A DNA stretch of 64,000 bases from Pseudogymnoascus destructans (taxonomy: Eukaryota; Ascomycota; Leotiomycetes; Thelebolales; Thelebolaceae), in contig NW_020167522.1 of assembly GCF_001641265.1 (NCBI RefSeq), positions 1,736,001 through 1,800,000 of the forward strand. Reading direction: 5' to 3'. Position 1 is the first letter of the stretch. Every line of letters starts with the position of its first letter. The notes beneath the pieces are model-generated. The model saw nothing but the letters and a program-made list of their open reading frames with translations. It was not told where the DNA came from and did no database searches. Made by a program: the position numbers and the translations under genes. This document shows, piece after piece, positions 57,701 through 64,000 of this stretch.

Positions 57701-58621
57701 TTCCGACTGATTTGGCTGATATGAATTATCTGGGAAAGGTGAAGGCGCTCTATAATTGTCGTAAGGATCAGCTGGTGGGCAAGGTGAAGGTTGCCGCGAG
57801 TATGCTTGATAAGCAGATTGCGGGCGAGGTGAAGGGCCTCGAGGGTGGGTTTCATAGGTAGGTGGCGCATAGGGGGATGTTTGGCGCGGGGGTTCTTGGT
57901 AAGTCATTGGTGGGCATGGTGATGGAGCCCGAGAGTAGGACTGGTGCGCAGGTTGCGCATATGGCGATGGGGCCCGAGAATAAGGTTCATGTGTAGGTTG
58001 CGCGTAGGGTGATGGGGCCCGATAACGGGATTCCTGCGTAGGTTGAGGGTTTTGAGGTGATGCTCGTGCGCCATAGCCTCCGATTTGTTTCGGTGAGGGC
58101 ACATAACCGATCCTGCCATGGATCGATTTTGAAGGTGAGGGCTTCGGCTTTGCTATGCTTATGCTTTCTTGTTTTTTCAGTTCAGCTCTTTTTTGAGCTG
58201 CTAAATCGGGAGCTGCATATGCTTGGAACGGCTTTCTAAATGGTTTCTCCTTGGCTGCCTTTGGCGCTTGTGGGTTGTATGGGTTTGGGCTTGGGGATCG
58301 ATCTGGCATAGGGCTTGTAGCTCTACTTGCTGGCTGAAAGCTGTCGTCCAGAACTTGTACGAAGTTTGATGGGAAAAGCCCCATCACGCGCTTGTCTCGC
58401 CGCAGCCTCCCCATCCACCATGATCCGTCCCCTGCATTGAGGCATTCTATGAGGTCTCCTTCTATAAACCCTAGGTCTCGTTTTGACTGCACATAATGAA
58501 ATTAGTATCCGGTTGTTGTGACATAAATAGGAGCTGTAGGACTCACCTCTCCGCCCCAAGAGTACACAGCTCGACACCAACATGGAAAGCGCGATGGAAG
58601 CCCAGGCGGTTCAAGAGCCAT
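54740..58621 (-). CDS. cyk3: Cytokinesis protein 3 (SH3 + transglutaminase-like)
   Basis: Acts at the septum to promote primary septum formation. Exons on the minus strand: 58621-58547 and 58486-54740; 1273 aa. The splice completes the N-terminal SH3 (FPCWCRAVYSWGGE then SKRDLGFIEGDLIECLNAGD, ending LFPSNFVQVLDD). A long disordered region follows with a Pro-rich tandem array (57773-58039; units like YSRAPSPYAQPAHQ) and many PxxP motifs. The transglutaminase-like (TGc) core is near residues 830-960: LRAIFTWVAEKISWEEDFDG, HWWNTV with the His, and WRMMDCS with the Asp. The usual nucleophile Cys position falls in KRGSPEEVS, so the catalytic Cys is missing, as described for Cyk3 proteins. The C-terminus is a beta-rich domain. 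Confidence 0.93.
57773..58039 (-). repeat. Coding tandem repeat (Pro-rich) within cyk3
   Basis: Four to five degenerate units of about 17 residues around (Y/H)xRxPSPYxxPTYE. The DNA units are similar (GGGGCCCGAGA...GGTTGCGCATATGGCG), so this part may vary in copy number between strains. Confidence 0.75.
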
Positions 58622-59431
58622 TCTGCTATGGGTTTTTTTCTCGCTTTGTATAGTTGTAGGCGCGCAAACCACAAGGAGGTTCTAACACTTGCGGTATGTA
58701 CCGCACCTAGTATCTCCCGTGCCAACGACCATTTGTCGACGAAAGGCGTTTTCTTAGTTGTCCATGTATATTGTTCGGGAGATGGATAGAAAGAATCTAG
58801 CACCACCGATCAAACAGTCGCGAAAGACGTTTGTGCAAATAGAGCTGTCTGTTACCATTTGGCTGGTTGTGATATTGGAGTCCAGGCATTTAAGCGCAAT
58901 AGTGCTTGCAGTATTGAAACTTTTCGGTTGCTGTATGTTTGGATACCGTCACTGATTTCGACCAACTGGAACATGTCACGGTTGACATGGCAACCAGAAC
59001 GTTATCGGATAATCGCACCCAGCAACTCGAGGACACTGTCTTTGACTGGCGATTTTCAGGGTCGCAGTAAAAGAGTTACCATAGGGATTCAAAACAGTTC
59101 TACCATTTAAGACATAATAACCTTTAAGACACGAGCTTCTGACATCAAGACCATCAAAGATTCGTGGGTTAACGTCTTCGTCGACTTCGGAGCATTTGAT
59201 GGTCCGGGCTTAGTTCGTTGGCTGGGGCAATCAGTGTTTACATGATCATAGATCGATCCACTTCCACCTATCCAGCTCAAACGCAGCTTCCTCTCCAGCA
59301 ATTCCAGTTGCAAACAGAGAGAATACTGTGCAATTGTGCTCTTCGTTTCTCTTTGCTGGCTACTGGAAAGTCACGCAATTGCTACTTCCTATTGAAATCT
59401 TACGCTTCCCCTGAACACCACCCTAGCAACG
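58622..59431. promoter_or_regulatory. Divergent region cyk3 / GCK kinase
   Basis: 810 bp between two divergent genes, both linked to septation by family. No gene supported; no clear motif. Confidence 0.45.
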
Positions 59432-61428
59432 ATGTCTGATGATGCGGCTGGCAGCCAATACCAGGTGCTGGAGGAATTGGGCAGTGAGCAACCATGAATC
59501 CACCAGACAATAGGAGTTACTTACAAGTACAGGTGGGAGCTTTGGAGTAGTATATAAAGCCATTGAGAGGGCAACAGGAGAGATTGTTGCTATCAAACAC
59601 GTTAGGGCGACGTTCACCATGAAGAAAAGTTGTCGAAACTGACTGCTTCTGCGTAGATTGATCTCGAATCGAGCGAGGATGATATACAGGAAATTCAGCA
59701 AGAGATCTCGGTGCTCAGCACTTGTGCCAGCCCCTTTGTTACACAATATAAAGAGAGCTTTCTCCGCGGCCATAAATTGTGGATTGTTATGGAGTACTTG
59801 GGTGGTGGATCTTGCTTAGACTTGGTTCGTTCCAAGCTGACATGATTATCTGAATACTGAATGCTGACTTGTTGCAGCTAAAACCAGGCCCGGTCCACGA
59901 AGCTCACATTGCAATCATTTGCCGCGAACTGCTTCTCGGGCTTGATTATCTCCACCAAGAAGGCAAGATCCACAGAGATATAAAGGCCGCAAACATATTG
60001 TTGTCCTCGACTGGAAAGGTTAAATTGGCAGATTTCGGGGTTGCAGCGCAACTCACCAATATCAAATCGCAAAGAAATACCTTTGTAGGGACGCCATTCT
60101 GGATGGCCCCTGAAGTCATCCAGCAGGCTGGTTATGACTTCAAAGCAGATATTTGGTCTCTCGGAATTACTGCAATGGAGTTGGTGAATGGCGAACCCCC
60201 CAATGCCAGCACACATCCGATGAAGGTGCTGTTTCTTATACCAAAAGCGCCAGCACCTAGGCTTGAAGGGAACAACCACAGTCGCGAATTCAAAGATTTT
60301 GTAGCGCAATGCTTGGTCAAGGAGTGCGGCAAACGTCCATCGGCAAAGGAACTGTTAAAGCACAAATTCATCCGATCTGCAGGGAGAGTCGAAGCTTTGC
60401 AAGAATTGGTGGAAAGAAAGCAGGAATGGGATGGAGGCCGGAACCGCCCATCTCACCCAAGATTTTATGAGGAGGTATTGACCTCAATGACACCTAAGGA
60501 CGACTCAGATGCCTGGGTGTTTGACACCGTGAAGGCAAAGTCAATTCACAAATCTACCTCAAAGAGGAGGAAGCTGTCCGTTATACCAGGCAATATTCAA
60601 AATGGACAGACTGGGGCAGAGGAAGCTCTGCGACGTCTAGACCTCAAAGATGCTCCACTGACGATGTCATCTCCTTCGCCAGGCACTGTGAGACGCCGCA
60701 CAGTTCAGAAGCAGCCGTCGATCATGCAGCTGCCGTTAACCCCGACCAAGTCTTCAAAGAACACATTCCCTAAGAGGCCACTACAGCCAGATATGAACTT
60801 TGGCAACAGTGGCTCCACAGTCCGTCTCTTCCGCCGTGTTTCGGATAACTCAACTGCGGGAGTAGTCGATTCATCCATTGAGATCCGGGACGAGAACCGG
60901 CCGCCAACTGTGGAAACTATCAGCAAGGAGGCGCAGTTGGGTCGCAGAGCCTATAATAAGGCTGTCGATCCTTCATTCCAGGAAGTACATGCACAGACAA
61001 GCAGTCAGAAAAAGCGCGAGGCTCTCTCACGTCTTGCAGACGCCTGGAGTGCCTTTGATGCGATTGACCCAGATGGAGAAGTTCAGCTGCTGAAACTCAT
61101 GCTCGAGAAAGTTCAGGCGGATCCAAAACTGCGATTCTTACCATCAGCATCACCATCGAAAGATCAGACTCCTGTGTGCACCCCCCGAAAGTCATCTCAG
61201 GCCCAGGTCTCACCAGGCCCCAAGCTAGTCATGGCTCAAAACAACCCGCATCTTCGAAGCCACCGCCAGCGACGTGAGTCGATGCAAGTCGCCGATAGGG
61301 AGTGGAATGAAAAGATGCACAACCTACCCGGGCAAGTCACACCCGGAATGGAACACACAAAACAACTTGCCGACGTTCTTTATGGACGTTGGGCAGATGG
61401 GCTTCGTAATCGCTGGGGGGCACTATGA
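59432..61428 (+). CDS. Ste20-like protein kinase, GCK (Sid1/Kic1/Mst3-like) class
   Basis: Serine/threonine kinase of the germinal-centre family; such kinases act in the septation initiation or morphogenesis (RAM) networks. Exons 59432-59483, 59533-59600, 59657-59824, 59878-61428; 612 aa. The N-terminal kinase domain is built across splices: GSGSFGVVYKA (glycine loop), VAIKH (Lys39), HRDIKAANIL (Asp130), DFG (148-150), GTPFWMAPEV and DIWSLGITAMEL. The C-terminal half is disordered with many SP/TP sites and a conserved helical patch (QKKREALSRLADAWSAFDAI). It ends MEHTKQLADVLYGRWADGLR, a tail seen in fungal Sid1-type kinases. Sid1, Kic1 and Nak1 cannot be separated by eye. Confidence 0.92.
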
Positions 61429-62162
61429 TTCTAGCAACCCAGCTCGAGCTCTTGTACTAACCAATGTCTGCGTTATTGTCGACCTTACAACATTTGCTCG
61501 CCTTGCATACAAAAAACTCGCATAGCATTTGAATTTATACCCTAGGCAACGCATCAAAATATCCACTAGCATTCAGAGTTTGCCCTCTGAATCATCGCTT
61601 CACGTCACTCGTGGAGCTCGTTGTACTTTTCTTATGGCAATAGATTTGTCGACTGTTTGATTTTCCAGTTTTAATTTGGAGAGGTCGTTGTCCTGGATGG
61701 TGGAAAGGGCGCGGTGTATGATTGATGAAATTTGGAATTTTGTTGCGCCAGAAAGCTGCTTCGAGCATTCTGTAGCTGCATTTGACATTTTGGGAGGTTG
61801 CCCTTTTTCGAGCCTGCTACATTGGGGAGTGCTCAGGGTCTTTGTTACGCATAGTAAAGTTGGGGATGTATGTAGCATATTTGCATATGTACTGTAATAG
61901 AAGGCGTTATGATTGAAGCTATTAGAATTCTTTGCTATAACAATCGTGAAATGGCACTGTAATTTGACTTGTTCAAGTTGTATTATTCCCCTTTTGCTAA
62001 TTGTGTGCTACCGGAAGGTATAGAACGCCCAGGATACTCCATTTTGTTTCTCTCTGTAATTCTTTGATGATCAGACGGTCAGATCCCCATTTTGTCTGTC
62101 ATTTCCACGATACAATAGTATCAGTCCATCATACCCACATGCCACTGCTCATGAACATTCCC
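61429..62162. other. Convergent intergenic
   Basis: 3' flanks of the kinase and sgt1; AT-rich; no gene supported (an ORF at 61600-61878, minus, has no domain). Confidence 0.5.
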
Positions 62163-63411
62163 CTACTTTCCCCAGCTTTTAGCCTCCACCCCTTCTGGCG
62201 GATTCGTCTCCACTGGCTTCTTCTTGACATCCGCCCAATTCGTGCTCAGTGCTGTTCCGTTGCTCTCAGTATAGCTCTTCATCATCGCCCTCTTCGTGTC
62301 CGGGTCCGCATCTTTATACAGCTTCTTGAAGAACCCGTGCAATGGGTCCGCCTCATCGTCGTCGTCCCCACCGAGATTATTATCACCCATAGACTCGGAG
62401 GCTAGGGCGCTGCTAGCGAGGGCATCCCAGTTCTTGGGCCCGTGCTTTGATGAAGTGGGATATGAGGGGGGCTTTTCGGCGGTGGTAGCGGAAGTTGGAG
62501 GGGAGGGTTCCTTGGTGTCGTCTTTGGTGACAGAGGCTGGGACTCGTGTTGCACTCTCCAGAGCTGGCCACTTTGTGCCGCTGGTTTTGTGCAGCGTGAT
62601 TTCGAGTTTATTGGGAGTTATGGAAGATGTGCTCTCTGAGGGGTTGATGCGCTCGTAAAGATTGTCAAGGGTGTAATTATAGCTACTATTCGCGCCCATC
62701 GGGAAGTTGACTTCGACCTGCATGGGATTAGTTTGCAATTCGATGAAGGATGTTGAATCAGAAACTTACAGAGTCTTCAGCAATAGTAACTTCGGCCTTC
62801 TCCTTTGGGATACCCTTTGCAAAGATCGTAATCGTAACTTTATCGCTCGACTGGTACCACTCGTGCCTGATCTTCTCCTTTGGGGTCTGTGCTGGAACTG
62901 ATATCTGAGGAGCCTGAGCCTGAGCCTGAGTCACGGCCTTGCCTTTCTCCTCCACCGCCACTGTCTTGCCCACTTCGGGCAACTTAGCTTCGTCAGGCAC
63001 CTCCGTAACTGTGACCTTCCTCCCTTCCGCGTCCTCAGACAGCTTCTCATATTCGTTGGTAACCTTCAACTGCCAGACTCCCAAGCTCTTCTCCTTCTCA
63101 TTCAGCTTCCTCACCCACGTTAGCACGAGGCGCGAATCTCCAAGTCGTCCCAGGCTGTATAGTGCAATAGCTCTCCTCATCTGGGCGGCGGTAATCAGCT
63201 CACGTCGAGCTCTTTGGCGAGCAGCCAAAACTCCAGCTTCGGCATCCTGGAGGGCGAGCTCATATTGTCCGGCACGGTGGTATGCAGTCGAGCGGTTGGT
63301 GAACCATAAGGGCGAGTTCGCGGTTTTAAGAGCGTTGGTGTAATGGGTGATGGCGGAGGTGTAGTCTTTGGCTGCGAGGGCCTTGGCGCCCAGATCAGCT
63401 TGAGTCGACAT
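62163..63411 (-). CDS. sgt1: SGT1 co-chaperone
   Basis: HSP90 co-chaperone needed for kinetochore and SCF ubiquitin-ligase assembly. Exons on the minus strand: 63411-62770 and 62717-62163; 398 aa. N-terminal TPR domain (ADLGAKALAAKDYTSAITHY, SPLWFTNRSTAYHRAGQYEL, about residues 1-120). Linker with an AQAQAQ run, then the CS domain (KIRHEWYQSSDKVTITIFAK across the splice to VEVNFPMG). The C-terminal SGS domain begins TKWPALE and ends DADPDTKRAMMKSYTESNGT, ALSTNWADVKKK. All three domains are intact. Start at 63411 preferred over the in-frame upstream Met at 63468 because MSTQADLGAKAL fits the family. Confidence 0.95.
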
Positions 63412-63629
63412 GGCCGTAGTCGTGGTTGTGGAGCTATCCCAAAGGAAATATTGTATTGTCAATATCAAAAGATAGTTTCGTGGAAATGCAAGCCAAGAGA
63501 ATGCGCATCATATGGTCGAAGTTGTTGGAGGGGTTGGCTACGACCCATGGAACCTTGTGGATATTTGGTAGCCTTGTCGACTCTGCCGCAAGGTACACCG
63601 CCTTTCGTGACGAAGATTCCGGGCTGGAT
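63412..63629. other. 5' flank of sgt1
   Basis: Presumed sgt1 promoter; nothing specific recognised. Confidence 0.45.
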
Positions 63630-63820
63630 ATAGCTTAGGATTCATACCAGCAATTCAAACGCATAGAGCTTATCTCTTCAGGTTCATTTGTCAGAAGCTA
63701 GCTTACTGATTGTAGCCCTGAGTGATTGAAAGCCTTTTCTTAAATTACAGTTGCTGTAATCGCTGTTATTAAGTATAGCCGGTCTTCGGACTTTTAGGCG
63801 GCATGAGTCTCACTTTCAAT
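63630..63820. repeat. Dispersed repeat, copy 2
   Basis: Direct-orientation relative of 10101-10297 (see there). Begins TAGCTTAGGATTCATACCAG and ends near CACTTTCAATGCC. Confidence 0.7.
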
Positions 63821-64000
63821 GCCGTTTAACACCCCATCATCTTCAATATGTATGCAGGCATTGGACCACTTAGCCCAACAATATATAGTCGTACAGCGCA
63901 ACAAGACTATTATTTTATACTATATTTTCTTAACCATGTCTTATTCTAACCCCACAACGCACCCTTGCTCCTTCCTTTTCCTTTCAGCAAGGGAGGAGAT
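63821..64000. other. AT-rich end of window
   Basis: No gene; may be a continuation of the repeat element beyond the shared part. Confidence 0.4.

Noticed and set aside
57556..57861. Plus-strand ORF opposite the cyk3 repeat region
   Set aside because: Shadow of the Pro-rich coding repeats.
1..64000. CRISPR arrays, bacterial operons, ribosome binding sites
   Set aside because: The window is eukaryotic with spliced genes; no spaced direct-repeat arrays were seen.

Overview
This window is nuclear DNA from a filamentous ascomycete (Pezizomycotina). Nearly every gene carries short introns of about 46-110 nt, with GT-AG borders and CTAAC/CTGAC-like branch sites. The families are fungal housekeeping genes plus lineage-typical ones (DUF4048, DUF4748, microbial-type opsin, Cyk3, Cdc11-class septin). 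I cannot name a species. All exon coordinates below were worked out by hand from frame continuity and family resemblance.

Layout. 0.35-2.1 kb: a complete five-exon cytochrome P450. 2.1-5.0 kb: gene-poor DNA with a solo LTR (2490-2962, TG...CA ends, 5-bp target duplication) and a GC-rich stretch without a convincing gene. 5-24.3 kb: a dense housekeeping block: PWP2 (-), septin Cdc11/AspA (+), mitochondrial PDK-type kinase (-), USP7/Ubp15 deubiquitinase (+), p24 cargo receptor (+), Prp45/SKIP (+), Tim22 (-), DUF4048 protein (-). 24.5-26.3 kb: a complete but dead Fot1/pogo transposon with about 50-bp inverted repeats and a TA duplication. 26.5-27.3 kb: the N-terminal part of an ATP-dependent DNA-ligase-like gene. 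27.6-30.8 kb: a retinal-binding opsin and a CASTOR-like ACT-domain protein. 31.8-40.6 kb: CID-domain SR-rich protein (-), DUF4748 small protein (-), inositol polyphosphate 5-phosphatase (+), class III CoA-transferase (+). 40.8-46.0 kb: a possible 71-aa protein (-), Vps1 dynamin (-), ribokinase (+). 46.7-54.3 kb: Gid7/WDR26 (-), V-ATPase subunit A (+), SsuA/THI5-like binding protein (-), Ubc7-type E2 (+). 54.7-63.4 kb: Cyk3 (-), GCK-class Ste20-like kinase (+), SGT1 (-). The end holds a copy of a dispersed repeat also seen at 10.1 kb.

The genes do not form one pathway or a biosynthetic cluster. Functional echoes exist: septin, Cyk3 and the GCK kinase in cytokinesis; Ubp15, Gid7, Ubc7 and SGT1 in ubiquitin and chaperone pathways; Vps1, p24, V-ATPase and the 5-phosphatase in membrane traffic. 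I found no tRNA, rRNA or CRISPR and no clear new multigene system. The most interesting items are the opsin with Ser at the bacteriorhodopsin D96 position, the fungal CASTOR-like protein, the transposon with an exact 19-bp fold-back and a lost catalytic segment, the truncated ligase gene beside it, the solo LTR, and several stop-free introns whose length is a multiple of three.
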